Positions 36,101-48,090 of a stretch of DNA of 64,000 nucleotides are shown in pieces. Origin of the DNA: Urechis unicinctus (taxonomy: Eukaryota > Annelida > Polychaeta > Xenopneusta > Urechidae). A program made the position numbers and the translations under genes. The stretch lies in NCBI GenBank assembly GCA_034190875.2, contig CM067344.1, positions 22,809,606-22,873,605 on the forward strand. The letters are read 5' to 3'. How positions within the stretch are numbered: position 1 is the first letter of the stretch; each line of letters begins with the position of its first letter. The notes beneath the pieces were generated by a model. That model was not told the DNA's origin. It ran no database searches and saw nothing but the letters and a program-made list of their open reading frames with translations.

Positions 36101-39100
36101 CTGTGTTCTGATGCATCCTCAAATTTGGACCGTACTTTTTCTGTGACACAAGAAATCTTATTGTCAGTGCCATCACTTAAAGAAAAAGCACAACCCTACT
36201 TTTTCCGCGGCGACATTTTATAGAAACCAAAGCATGTAATGGAAGAAGCTAGTTTGGGATGCAAACACAATAAGCCAGAAACATAGCAAGGGAAGAAAGC
36301 AGGTATTGTATTAGGCAGATCCTCGCCACACATGACTTGTCTATGAGGGAACTACTGGGTATGTAAGCACCTGCATGTCTCATCTCGTCCTCCTCCTCCT
36401 CATCATCCTCATCATCATATGCCCCTTCCTGGTCATTGCCGTTACTTTCAATGGCTTCACTCCCTACACCACAACACACATATAGCTAATCTGTTACTTA
36501 TACTGGCTAATTTCCCCTGGCTGTTATGGGAGATTTTAACAACAGGCACATGGGAGGCATAGCGCATTTCATTCATGTGGACAACAAATCATGCTTGATA
36601 GGAAAACTATTCATATATTGGGATATGTGTGAAAGCATGGCACGGGTTGAAGCCTATTTAAAGCAAGCAGCATGCAATATGAACATATGGATGGTGCATG
36701 GGAAGCAAGGTAACCAGGCAACCAAATGAATAGAGAAATGACCCACACATCACCCATCAAATAGCCACATCATCAGTAATGCAGAATTAAGCTACCCCAA
36801 ATTATATGACAATATTGACTCCGGTATTTTACAGCATTATTTTCCTTATACATCCGACTCAACAAGGGAAAAACAATTACTGCCGACTTGATTTTCATTC
36901 TAAATCCTTCAAGAAGTTATCTTACAACTTTCAGACATGCAGTATGAATACTTATATGCAGCAAAATACCCCTACAGCAACAATGCAATGCAGGCACTAG
37001 ATGGGGATTGCCAACCTGAGTCAGAGTCTGTGTCTTGTGAATCAGAGCCACTACTGCTGGAACTGGAATGTTCTTCTACTGCTTGGCCTTCATCATAATG
37101 TTCTTCTACTGCTTGGCCTTCATCATAATGTTCTTCTTCATACACTTCATGATCTTCATAATGCACTTCATTCTCAGTGTAATCTATCTCTTCCTTGTAG
37201 TCTGGATTAATTTTAAATACATCATTGAAATATAAAAACAATCCATATTTGGTGATCAAGGTTTGAAAAGGGGAGTTTACATTTCGATGATACTCAACAT
37301 ATGATTAGCAAAACAATTAAAAAGAGATAGAGTTATTGAGTTATGGATCTGATTTAGCCTCTGAATTCTCACCCTCCTCTATAACAATGGGTTCCTCCTC
37401 TCTGTACCATTCAGTTACCTCTACTTGAGGATGTGGACTACGACTCCTGTTGCCACCTTCCTCATCTCGTTCGCGATGACGATGCCTCTCCTTGTGTCTC
37501 TTACGTTCTACAACAAATATAAAGGCACTGCAAAGGGAACATGCAAATAATTTCATCTTTCCTAAATCCAAATATGTTATTATCTAACTATTACAAAATG
37601 GCAGTCTTAACATTTAAAAATGCTAAAATAATAGACTGGAACTTCTAAAATAGTCATTTCTAAAATAATATTCAAGCTAAATTCTTTACCCCTGTTATAT
37701 CTCTAAACAAATTTGAATTTTCACCTTGTCTTGATGAAGGTCTGGATGAGGCTCTTCTACGTTCCTCTTCCTCTCGTTGCTGTACCCTTTCCATTCTTTC
37801 TTTCTCAAGTTCTCTCTCCTTCCTATCACGCAAAAGCTTTTCTCTCAAATCTTGCTCCTTCCTAATACGATCGCGATCTGATCTTCTTCGCTCCATCTCA
37901 AGTCTCTCAAGTCTCTCTCTAATTGTACAACAAATTTATAACAATAACGTATAAAGACAATTACAAATATGTTGGGGATCTAAACACAATATATCGAGGA
38001 ATTTGTCACTTGAAGAGCAAGAGAGACGGTTCATGTTTCCCTATGATTCGCTTGAATCTAACTATTGAACAGTAAAAATAAATAGGTGTACGTCCTATAA
38101 GAATCCAACCATCCCACCTCTCACGAATGGACTGTTCTCTTTGTCTCTCTTCATCATCCTCGTCCTCCCTTTGCTGTTGGCGGGATCGTCTTTGTCTCTC
38201 TTCATCATCCTCGCCCTCCCTTTGCTGTTGGCGGGATCGTCTCTTCTCTCTTTCTCGGAGCAGCTCAGCTTCTTGTCTATCTCGTTCTTTCCGTTCTAAT
38301 TCAAGTCTCTCTCTTTCCTTCCTCTCCATCTCCTTCATGATTCTTTCTTTTCTTTCAAGTTCCTTCCTCTCTTCTTTTTTTTCAGCTGCTTCTTTTTCTC
38401 TTTCCTTGAGCTCATGACGTTCCGTCTCCTTTCTATCTTTCCTTTCATTGTCTTTCCTTTCTCTCTGTCTTCTACTTGGATCTTTTCTATCAGTCTCCCG
38501 ATCTCTCTCTTTTCGTTCACTGTCTTTTCTGTCGCTATCTTTTCTCTCATGACCTTTGTCTTTTCCTCTGTCTTTATGCCTGGTGCCTACATAGAAATTC
38601 AACAATAACTTAATAGTATCAGCATATAGTGATGTCAGCTAAAATATGGTCCTAAGTACAAGCTTAAGAATGGATGGAAATTAACCAAACCAAGACAAGC
38701 CCTTTTGCACAAGTTTAATTTAAAAAAACATCTCTATATTTAAAAAGATCACAAACTGAATAGATTTCAAGCAACATGGTTTCATGAAAGCATACTTCGT
38801 TCTCTGTCTCTCGATCTGTCGGCATGCCTCTCACGGGATGTGTGTTTACGGTCCGATTTATGCTTATGTTTATGTTTTTCTCTACGGCCAGCATGAACTT
38901 GTGGAGGCTTGATGTCCAATGAATCCTCCGGTTCCTCATGCCTTACACAAGTATTGGGTATATTTTCAGTTAACATGCATTCCTATTATATTATATATAA
39001 CATCATTCATTAACACTAATTATGAAATGGTAGTATTGTAGTGGTATCCATCATCAAGTTTTAAATGGATTGATTAGAATGGATGTAAAATCATATAAAC

Positions 39101-39312
39101 AAACTATATAGGGCGAAAAGAGCGTACTTTTCAGTGCCATGGTCGATATCATAATCAGCTTGTTCGTGGTCGTATGCACTGTCTGTGTGGTGGCTTGAGG
39201 GTGCCCCCTCCCATTCATCAGGTGGTTCCAGTAATATGTCAGGTCCTGAGCTGAGTTCCCCGCCACTATTTTCCAATTCGCCCTGTTCCATTGGGCTCAA
39301 AGATGACGCCAT
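33154..39312 (-). CDS. CDK11: Cyclin-dependent kinase 11 (PITSLRE kinase)
   Basis: Nuclear Ser/Thr kinase that partners cyclin L in transcription and pre-mRNA splicing. Exons 5' to 3': 39312-39128, 38941-38796, 38586-38118, 37918-37725, 37507-37373, 37201-37016, 36463-36371, 36140-35868, 35671-35550, 35375-35270, 35004-34883, 34687-34580, 34466-34350, 34091-33943, 33604-33409, 33240-33154. They sum to 2688 nt, 895 aa. The ATG opens [18 protein letters not shown] long Arg/Lys/Glu-rich region and acidic stretches precede the kinase. The kinase has GTYGVVYRA, catalytic Lys567, the signature PITSLRE (579-585), HRDLKTSN (Asp662), DFG (680-682), activation-loop Thr695 and RAPE (704-707). The C-terminus GPGFSLKF is identical to vertebrate CDK11 as I recall it. 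The intron after exon 34466-34350 has a GC donor. Two in-frame coding duplications lie in the N-terminal half. Confidence 0.97.
35381..35446. repeat. 22-bp tandem repeat, 3 copies, CDK11 intron
   Basis: The unit aaccgcaccatcaactcatt plus two bases occurs at 35381, 35403 and 35425. The array starts only a few bases upstream, in transcript sense, of the acceptor of exon 35375-35270. Confidence 0.9.
37067..37126 (-). repeat. Coding duplication, 2 x 30 bp, in CDK11
   Basis: Two perfect 30-bp copies encode [10 protein letters not shown]-type decapeptides in the acidic part of CDK11. The repeat keeps the frame. Confidence 0.9.
38140..38241 (-). repeat. Coding duplication, 2 x 51 bp, in CDK11
   Basis: Two 51-bp copies (38140-38190, 38191-38241) encode RSRQQQRE[G/D]EDDEERQR twice. 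One base differs and changes Gly to Asp. The near-identity suggests a recent in-frame duplication. Confidence 0.9.
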
Positions 39313-40218
39313 AACCGGCACTATATGGTAAACAAAACAATGAAAATTGGTACACTCGACTTGGTAAGAATCAACATATTATCGCTCACACATGACAAAA
39401 CGCCGTTCGAACGTTTGAAAAATCGTCTTGTGAAGCACAAAAAGATCACCCAGATGCAAATTGTCAATTTCAATATTCGTCTGTATTCAACCATAATAAA
39501 AATGGTTTTATATATTTTTAAATTCTTTGAGAAACAATAATTTGGCAGAAATTAAACACTAACCAGAAATATCAAACGGGTGTGTTATAGGTCCGTTTAC
39601 TTTCATTCCCTAGTTCCCAGCTACAGCGCAATGCGAAACCAGCTCAATGACCAACGCGGACAGTAATTACCATGATATGAACGTAGCCCTGTCTATTACC
39701 GTTGGACCCGGACTAGATGTGAATGCAGATTGATTCAATCATTACCTCATGGTTCACACTACTGGCTTGGAAGGACTGGAGCGTCTGTTCAGCTTTGGTC
39801 TCTGGAGAGGACTACTGGAGCGGTATTACATTTGATGCAGCATATTTAGGTTGCATATAATACTTATCATTAAAAGGCTTTTACAGATAGAATTAATGTA
39901 TGCTTATTTACGTCATAGAGTACTCTATGTTACACAGTATACTGAGTCCCCTTTGTGTGTCCTCTGCTCAGGAGAATGCTGTGTCCACTGAGTAACCTGC
40001 ACGGCAATATTTCGAGGTATTGATTCTTGAGGCTAATCTCATTCAACTAAGTTCCCAGGCTTGCAATAAATGGAGGGTAAGCCGGGGAAAATGCTAGGTC
40101 ATCCACAGCCAACCTCGAAATGTGTAACATATTTTTAGTGCCTGCATGTATGCTTGCCCCGTGGCTAGGTTACAAAATAACTGTGACACGATTTATAAAA
40201 ATAGTAACATCCAGAAGG
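39313..40218. other. CDK11 upstream flank, no gene seen
   Basis: This is the 5' side of CDK11 and must hold its promoter. No TATA box or clear start-site motif stands out. No coding frame is supported. Confidence 0.45.
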
Positions 40219-43200
40219 TCAGACTCGACACTCAGAACTAGTTGATAACCCCACATGCAAAACTCGGACCGGCACTGTCATAGGATATTCATGGTCAAAA
40301 CCATTGGCACTATCACAGAATGACCACTCGTGCCTTCTATTAGCCAATGTACCCTTTTCTTCTGCCCAAATAGTAATGAGGGGCTTCAACGAGGTAATAT
40401 ATTCTTGGGTGGCCGTGTCTTGCACATTGTGTCCTGCTTCATCTTTTTGGCATGCTGGTTGAGGTCTGGGTCCTTAGATACTCGCTTTTATTGACATCTT
40501 GTAAATTCAAGTACAACATTAACAGGAATGTCGTAGTTGTCTAATAGGCTCCCTTTATTATCATGTAACTGAACGTTTTAAGACAGGATTAGGATTAAAA
40601 TATCACTGGAAGAGCCACCCTCTAAGCCCACAACATCAAGAAGCGTAGTGGGGGCTAACATGTTGTGCGTGGTAGTGACTTCATCGAGGTGAAGGTAAAG
40701 GTGGTAAATTTAATGTGCCGGTCGTCCGTGTAATTACCTGAAGAAATCCACGGCCAACAGAGGCCATCAACAAGACACAACATAGTCTACACTCCATCCG
40801 TAAGGCTCACAGTTCCATCAAGAAATGTAAGGGCAATACCCCATTCACAGCATTAACCTCTAAACCAAGACGAAATGCTGTTGTCTCCTGCTGAAGAAGG
40901 CTGAAAGCCGGATATTTTTTTTTCTCAAGAAGTCCACAGCCTGAGGCCTACCCATAAATAACATTCAGTGTAGTCAAGAATTGCCTCCCTGCTACAAACA
41001 TTTGTCAGGGTTTTTCCTACAACTTCAATATCAACGTAACATATAAAGGGGTCTTTTGAACCTTAGTGACAGCCTGGGGCTTGACCCGACCAAGCATTTA
41101 AGTCATTCACAGCGATAGTACCTTCACATCACACTTTCATGAGGTGTTCAGTTGTTACAAGATGCCACCAGTAACTGACATTGCAAGGCTGGGCCTCTAA
41201 GGCGATGGAGTTTTGGCAGAATCAGATCAACTTCGCAGTGTGGAGTGCAAGCACAGGCAGTGGTGTGTCATCACACGACCATCTCGAGGCCAAGGACCCC
41301 CTCGTCCAAGCTCTCTACACCTATCCCGTTTGTTACACTGTGTGGCGCCTGCTGGGAGAGATACGGGCCCCTCTCCCTCAGGACCAAGCCTACAACCCTA
41401 ATGACAGTCCATACAGTCACAGGGCCTATGTGAGACTCTGTAGCGAGTTTGGCATACAACGAACCATGGAGTTGCGCCATAAGTCAACAGTTGAAAAGTT
41501 GGGGTTTCTCTACTACGCACATGGCGTATATGGATACCGTGGTGTCATCATGTTCACCGGCTGCTACGGAAAAGGCCACATGCGAGCGACCTGCAGTCCT
41601 TTCAGGAGAAGATGGCTGCCGTCTTGTACCTTGCACAGGAGTCGGAGGCAGACGAGGCCTGGAGCACCTTCATCATCGACACGTCTGAAGGATTCATGCA
41701 GACCGGCATGAGTGCCCAAATGACAGGATTCAGATCTATTTCTGGGCACTGCTGGGGACACAGGCACAAACTACGAACCGAATCCTGGGTACTGGCACTT
41801 CTTTCAACGCCGTGAAACAATATTTGGCCAACGTGAGGCCGAGTCTAGTAGTAGTGTGCGGGATCCAGGCCGTACTGATGCAGGCGTGTCTTTTCAAAGG
41901 GTCTGTAACACCTTCGCCGAGAGGAGGACTGTGCAGTCATACAGATTGTGGTAGTCTCCTAGCGTCTCCTCTTTGGGTATGATTGTAGTCCTCTATGGAA
42001 AACATGTTCGTCTCAAATCCTGCAGTAGAAGTCCTCCTTTGGTGGTATGCAGGGCTCTTCAAAGCGCTACCAGATATTCATATATTGTAAGGGTAAACAC
42101 CCTTACGTAGCAGCAATGCAAACTTCTCGCTGTTAGGCTCATAGACAGCTGTTATTCGGAAGGCTTCTGACCGGCTCACCGTCACTAGTCTGTCAAGATT
42201 GTGGAACACAACCAGTATAGTGGTGGTTTTGGGGCTCAGGCGATCTGTACCTCTGTGGGTCCGGGGGAAGAATAGGCCCTCTGTATCCTCCTGCATCTAG
42301 TAAGAGGCGACTAATAGGGGACAACCTGTTGGCCGTGGGATGCGACTCGTGTCTGTGGACAATGGGATCCAGGTGGCGGCCCGGAATTCGCCTAGACGAG
42401 AGGCTTGAATGGCCTGGTTCAGTCAATCGGCTGGTGGTGACTTGATAATCGTTTCCATTTTTATCTTTTCCATCTCCATTTTCATTTATCTTAGAAGGCG
42501 GCTCTTAATCAGGTCAATCTTATCTATTAACCTTTCATGGCACCATATAACACACAAGTGTTGGTGTGCCTTTAAACCCTATTTTTACCTTACCTTACCT
42601 GATCTGAGGAAATGGTCCTCTGTATTCTTGGTAGTTCTGAAAGGTGAGAATCTTTATTCCCACCTCTGGCATCTCTACTCTTCCTGATGTTTGGGCGATC
42701 CCCAACATTCAGGCTTGTGCTTCTCTGAGAGGTCCTCCCATGAGAAGGTGTTTAGCTGCTCAGCCTACAATATCTGGGATATTGGTTGAAATTCGGCTTA
42801 TGATACTTGGATGGCCTGTCCATGTGGTCACTAGTTGGATTCAGGGTGGAGTTAATAGCCCACTCGAGGCACCTGTCGTCTGTCTTCTTTACATTGATTA
42901 TTCCCTATTTCAGCTGGCATTGATTGTATGAACCAACCTTCAGGGGCTGGTATCGAGCAATATCAAGCCAAAGGGTTAGCTCAATTGACCTCCCACCCTG
43001 AGCCTCTCTGTGTCCACCTTTCAATCGTCTCCAATATTTGAAGAGTGGCTCTGTGCTGTGCCTCCTGGGCAGCTGCTTATGGGGTCTGCTGATAGTGGCG
43101 AATCACTATCGTCTGGTTGAGGTTTTCTGAACATTAAGAGCTAACCCCCTGGAGAGCTAGAATCTCTTCTACAAGTTTCTGTGCACACACACCCTCTAGG

Positions 43201-43528
43201 AGGACATTGAGGTCAGCGTTGATCAGATGGCCAATCACCCAAGGAGTTTTTCTGAAGACTAGCTCATCCGTTTGAACAGATCCAGAACCTCTTTTGAGTA
43301 GCACCTTTTTACTGCTTCCAGAATGGGCTCGACCAGGCTGTTTTGGACAATATCCTGGAGAGGCTGTATTTTAGCAAGCACCTTGTCCACTAATACACCA
43401 ACGTTGTGACCTACCCATTTAGACATATTTGCTGATGGCGCAGTATCTGTATTTATAAACATGCCATCTAAATGAGGTGTTTTGGAGTGTGTGAATTTGG
43501 GAATAATATCAAGGTCACTGATAACCAT
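40219..43528. mobile_element. Decayed virus-like or large mobile element, family unassigned
   Basis: Several protein-like stretches with no introns lie here on both strands. At 41181-41711 (+) the frame contains EFWQNQINFAVW and related text. This resembles, from memory, a multi-copy family of uncharacterised proteins in cnidarian, mollusc and other invertebrate genomes. At 40219-40425 (-) there is a stretch with RRHEWSF, a wording I associate with fibre-like ends of element-borne proteins. A further unassigned frame is at 43259-43528 (-). The element is broken, with several breaks, and looks old. No terminal repeats or capsid gene were recognised. It could instead be a decayed host gene family; ends are approximate. 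Confidence 0.35.
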
Positions 43529-44287
43529 TTGACCTTTACAATTTAAGTCACTGCTTGGGATTATATTTTGCCTGAAAAAATTACATAAGTTCTTCTGATT
43601 GCTAAGAAACCAAGTTTCAATTTGCTTATAAATGCAAACAGAGAATATTACCTGATTTTCATTGGTAACTCATGGGTGATCAGGCTGATTTGAAATTGAC
43701 AAGATATATTGAGGCGACAGGGATTGCTATGTGGGGCTTCTAAAACAGACTCACCGAGGCTAGTGCTATGGCATGATAAAATTGCAATAGGCTATGGTAT
43801 GGAATTTTTGGGGGGGAACTAGGCTCTAAGCAAATTAGCATATCCTGCTTTTGATTGAACATGTCAGTGGCAAGAGGAAATGTTCTTTGGTGTGACACAA
43901 GTTTGATATCATAGCATTAGCCAAACAACATTTGGCAGCCTTAGCCTGTAGTTCTTTCATCACACCACAAAACATTTGAGTTGGGATATGTAACCAAGAA
44001 TGTAATTATGATTTTTTTTATATACCAACATATAACACAAAATATTTGTGCTTATGATAGTTTGCTAAATATTGTAAATACTTCTATGAAACACACCTCA
44101 AGTTTAATGAGTTTAAATAGAAAATGCCTACTCTGAATTAAATTCTACAAATTTAACCCATTTATAGAACAGTAACCTTATCATAAAAGACGATCTTATT
44201 AGTCTTAACTTAATCACAACCTCTGCTCAAATATTAGCATGTTTACACTTAAAATGACACACAGAGAGACACAGTATATGGGTTTTA
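43529..44287. other. Between the decayed element and RPS26, no gene seen
   Basis: AT-rich sequence with no supported exon. Confidence 0.5.
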
Positions 44288-44357
44288 TCTTGTTTTTATT
44301 TAGACAACTCGGTCAGATATCAGCATGACGGTCAAACTCCATGTTCATACCTGTGAT
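44288..44357 (-). other. RPS26: Likely 3' UTR exon of RPS26 with poly(A) signal
   Basis: An acceptor (tatcacag) near 44358 is followed on the minus strand by about 60 nt and AATAAA at 44295-44300. The last coding exon ends GTTTAG|gtgtgtg, a usable donor exactly at the stop. The 3' UTR may therefore be a separate exon. Confidence 0.5.
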
Positions 44358-44574
44358 AAAATTACACAAACAAAACATTTAATAAATTGCTTCAATGAAT
44401 TTTACTGTCAAGTGAATGAAATTATGGTTGAAAACTGTATGAACATAACGATAACCATAAACCAGTTATATTTATTATGTTCCTACCAACCATAAATACA
44501 AAAAAAAGATAACTTATGAAGAAATTAAATACTGACATAATCAAATCTGGTTTTAGATTGACATTTTCACACAC

Positions 44575-46290
44575 CTAAACTTTCATGCCAGGCCTGAAAC
44601 GTGGGGGAGGAGTACGGTCCTTTCTGTTTTCCTTAGAGCGATTCCTCACTACTTTACTGTGGATAGCACAACTGACACAGTAGTGGAGCTTGGCATAGAG
44701 TTTTGGGAGAGGGTAGCCTGGAGAACCACACAGAAAAAATATAAGCACATTATTTTTTTATGAGATGACATTTAGAAAGTAAAACCACAAATAAATTTTT
44801 TATCCAACATGCACTCTGTTCGCTATGTCAAGCTTCTGAGCTAAAAGCAGCTGGATCAATATTCAATACATGACACCTTATCAAATTCACTTGACACACT
44901 GGTCGTGAGTCTACATGCAGGCTGATTTTATTGAATTAGAGACACTATTTTGACTGCCAGCTAAATATGAAATCTTCTAGTTAAACTGACTGTTGACAGG
45001 ATAACATTCCATGATCAAGCACACTAATAGACTTACTTGAGTAAGCGGATGCTTCTCCTAAATCTCTCACTGCAGCGGCTTCAACAATGTTCCTGATGAC
45101 AAATTTTTTGATGGATTTGTCCTTGGGTACACATCTTGCACAGTTGGTGCAGCGCACAGGCTTCACATGTCCTCGCCCCTTCTTGGAACGTCCGTTATTT
45201 CTCCTCTTCTGAGTCTGTTAAAACAAGAATATGATAAGTTATAGGATTTAAGGGGTAAAATCCAAGCTTAAGCTGGCCCCGGTGGATGGCAACAGGAGGC
45301 CAATACAAAGCAAATATTTGTTTGATCTAAGATTCTGCCCTATGGCCATCTCTAGGTTATTTTCCACATAAACTATTAAAGACGAACATAAGACTAATGA
45401 TTAGTGCATCTCAGCCAGGATTAATACATTTTGGAAATGCATTGTCAAATCTAGCCCTACAGGACGTCCGAGTTTAAGTCCTACGATGTTCGATCCCAAC
45501 GCAATGCACAAATAGGAAGTTGAAGTTTCAGAACGGTATATGAAATATCACTGTTCAATCGGGGCTATGTCAAATCATGAGCACTAAATCAACGTTTCCA
45601 GTACCTGTGTCACAAATAATCACTGGAAAGAGAACATTTTCTGAGGTTGCATACAATTTATACCCCATTTTGACAACAAAATATGTCATTACTTTGTAAT
45701 GGGCTGTCCAATCCAAAAAAGCTTAAGCCATGCAAGCATTTAGAAATTGTCATTGCCCAACCTAGTAATTGGTGCAAAGCAGAATAGTTTATGGGCAGAA
45801 GCTTGACAAAGTAATGTACATGTAGAACACGTGTGATACTAAAATTGCGGTTTATATAATGGCTTGGCATGGATGTTTACTGGTCGCAAATTGATAGAGA
45901 CGCCATGCAGGGCAAATCGACCCCTTACACTGTTACATTTGCACCGGTCGGACGGTAGAATACATTAGTGCCTAACAGTTAGAATACAACAATGTTCTAT
46001 ATTCTTTACTAGAGGTATCGTGTCGTGCTATACGATGAGACTGACACCAAATATACATCCATGACAAGTGCAAAACAAGTAGAAATGGGGCAGGCACCAA
46101 TTCTAAATTACACGTGAGATACACAGACCGATACCTTGAAGTCGCATTAATGACGATCCGCAACTTCACGTTACATAGGATTTGAAACATAGATTGTTGG
46201 ACATATTATAAACAAAACAAAACTAATAACGGATACATGATGCAGGATATATCAAAGAAAATTTATGCACGTGTGCGCGGAACTCACCAT
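44575..46290 (-). CDS. RPS26: 40S ribosomal protein S26
   Basis: Small-subunit ribosomal protein near the mRNA exit channel. Exons: 46290-46288 (only the ATG), 45214-45037, 44717-44575, 324 nt in all, 107 aa (human 115). The sequence starts [19 protein letters not shown], carries the zinc-binding cysteines of CTNCARC and later CVSC, and has [15 protein letters not shown] and SKVVRNRS, all strongly conserved. The C-terminus stops at RFRPGMKV and lacks the Ala/Pro-rich vertebrate tail. An ATG-only first coding exon and a short 5' leader are common in ribosomal protein genes. It has introns, so it is not a processed pseudogene. Confidence 0.97.
45452..45510. repeat. Dispersed repeat copy B (also at 59975)
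   Basis: The stretch tagccctacaggac, with cgatcccaacgcaatg further on, recurs in diverged form at 59975-60032. Here it is in the first RPS26 intron. Confidence 0.6.
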
Positions 46291-46308
46291 CTTGATTCTT
46301 GACAAACC

Positions 46309-46316
46309 GGAAAGGG
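46309..46316 (-). promoter_or_regulatory. RPS26: 5'-TOP-like tract of RPS26
   Basis: On the minus strand CCCTTTCC lies 18-26 nt before the ATG. Ribosomal protein mRNAs start at a C within such a pyrimidine tract, which gives mTOR-controlled translation. The true start site is inferred. Confidence 0.5.
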
Positions 46317-48090
46317 TTATCAAAGCGGAAATTTCTTCTGCGCAACTTTTCACAAGAATGAATTCGTCAAAACGCATACCGAACAAGCGCGATGTGATTG
46401 TAAAGGCGCGTAATGATTGAAGTGGCCCCAAAGATTATGACAAACAAGAGCGCTGGTAAAGAACGGAAAATAGTAACATGTTCCACTACAAACTGTTTGT
46501 TGAATATAAGCAATATCCGAATACAAATAGGATAATATGTTATTCTTGTATGAATTAACAATCATTGATAAGAAATACCCTTTCTTTTTCCATGGTTTTC
46601 ATGGTGGACACCTCACAAATGAATAGCGACTTCATTCAGTAGACTGTATAATCAATATTCACAGCCTCCTTGAAGTGTATATATGGCTTTGTCTACTGAT
46701 GTAAATCTAAGGTTTGGTAAGTTCATACATGGTAGCAAGTCAACGAGGATCCCGTTGAGGCTGGTGACGCTACTGTTTGGACATCAGGGAGACAGTGTCA
46801 TAGGGCCACTTATGGCAGTTTGAGAACTGTTACCATCATAGAATAACAAATTAAGTATGATGTGCAACAGTCAGGGGGCAAGATAATTACTACAGCTTCA
46901 TACATATCAAAGTCTGCATGACAGGGACTGAACCATTAATTCGGGTGATAAATGAAGGACCCTTATATTTCTTGGACAAATGTAACACACAATTCCTCAA
47001 TGTGAAAAACAACCACATCAGTTTATATTGGATTGTATCTTAATTATGTGATCAGGTAATCCCAATGAAAATCATCAATGGCATGATATTTTCTAAATTT
47101 ATGTCTGGTATCGTTGCATTTCAGATATACTATACTGCATTCTCAACCATTCCTTCATTTGAAGTATGATGGTGAATATATAGACATTTGTATGGATATC
47201 AGGAAAACAAGAACATCAGGCATATGTTAAGTACTTTTATTTATAAGCATCATCATTGTGCGATAATGGCCTAACAGCAGGTACTTGCCCAGGTCGCCCA
47301 CAAAATGACTTAACTGGTGGCAATCTTGTCAAAACATTCTGGTAAATCATTGAAATAAATCAGATGAATATAAAATGAGTACACAATGTTTATTTCTTGT
47401 ATGTAGACATCAAGTAATCATTCAAATTATATCAAACACAAATGTTGAAAGAATCAGACATCAAAGCTTATCATGTCAATTAAGTGGGGATGAGGAACTG
47501 ATCAAAAGAAAATGGATATTAAAGCAAGGTTATCCTTTAAAATCCATATTAGTCAAACTGTAGTGGTAGTGTCAAAAAGCAAATAAAGCATACATGGTAC
47601 AAACACACAGTTCTATCAAGGCAGGTGACAATTAATCTGGTAAACTGTGGAACATAAAAAAAGAGAAAATGATGTGTCACAGAATATCATTTGTCATCCC
47701 ATAAAAGCGCCATTCAGTTTTTATGTGTTGTAATTTGCAATTGATTTGTCATGATGGTTTTTATGCAGGAAAATATAATTTTCATACAGAATATTATTTG
47801 TCATCCGATAAAAGAGTCATTCAGTTTTTATGTGTTGTAATCCAATTTTTTCATGATGGTTTTTTTTGCAGGAAGAAATCATTTTCACAATTATCCTCAT
47901 TTTACCAGGAAAACATTCATTAGTAACTGTACAGTAAACAATACAATGAAATAGGAAATTCATAACATATTCTTTGAAAAACTGGGAATAATTTTTGAGT
48001 GGAATAAGGACTTTGGAGCTAGATCATATTTACATTAATGGTGTTAAATGCATTTAAGCTCAGTAACACAAGCTGATAATTGGCAAGACC
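46317..48090. other. Between RPS26 and the caspase, no gene seen
   Basis: Apart from the tandem duplication at 47681-47890, only AT-rich non-coding sequence is seen. The 3' UTR of the caspase and the RPS26 promoter should be within it. Confidence 0.5.
47681..47890. repeat. 107-bp tandem duplication
   Basis: Two diverged copies, offset by 107 bp, share atttgtcatcc, cattcagtttttatgtgttg and catgatggttttt...gcagga. Confidence 0.85.

Noticed and set aside
38127-38417. Plus-strand Ser/Leu-rich frame
   Set aside because: It is the antisense shadow of the Arg/Glu-rich CDK11 coding exon.
45215-46287. snoRNA in the long RPS26 intron
   Set aside because: Ribosomal protein introns often host snoRNAs, but no convincing C/D or H/ACA boxes were found on the transcribed strand.
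44575-46290. RPS26 as a processed pseudogene
   Set aside because: It has two introns within the coding region, intact frame and a TOP-like leader.
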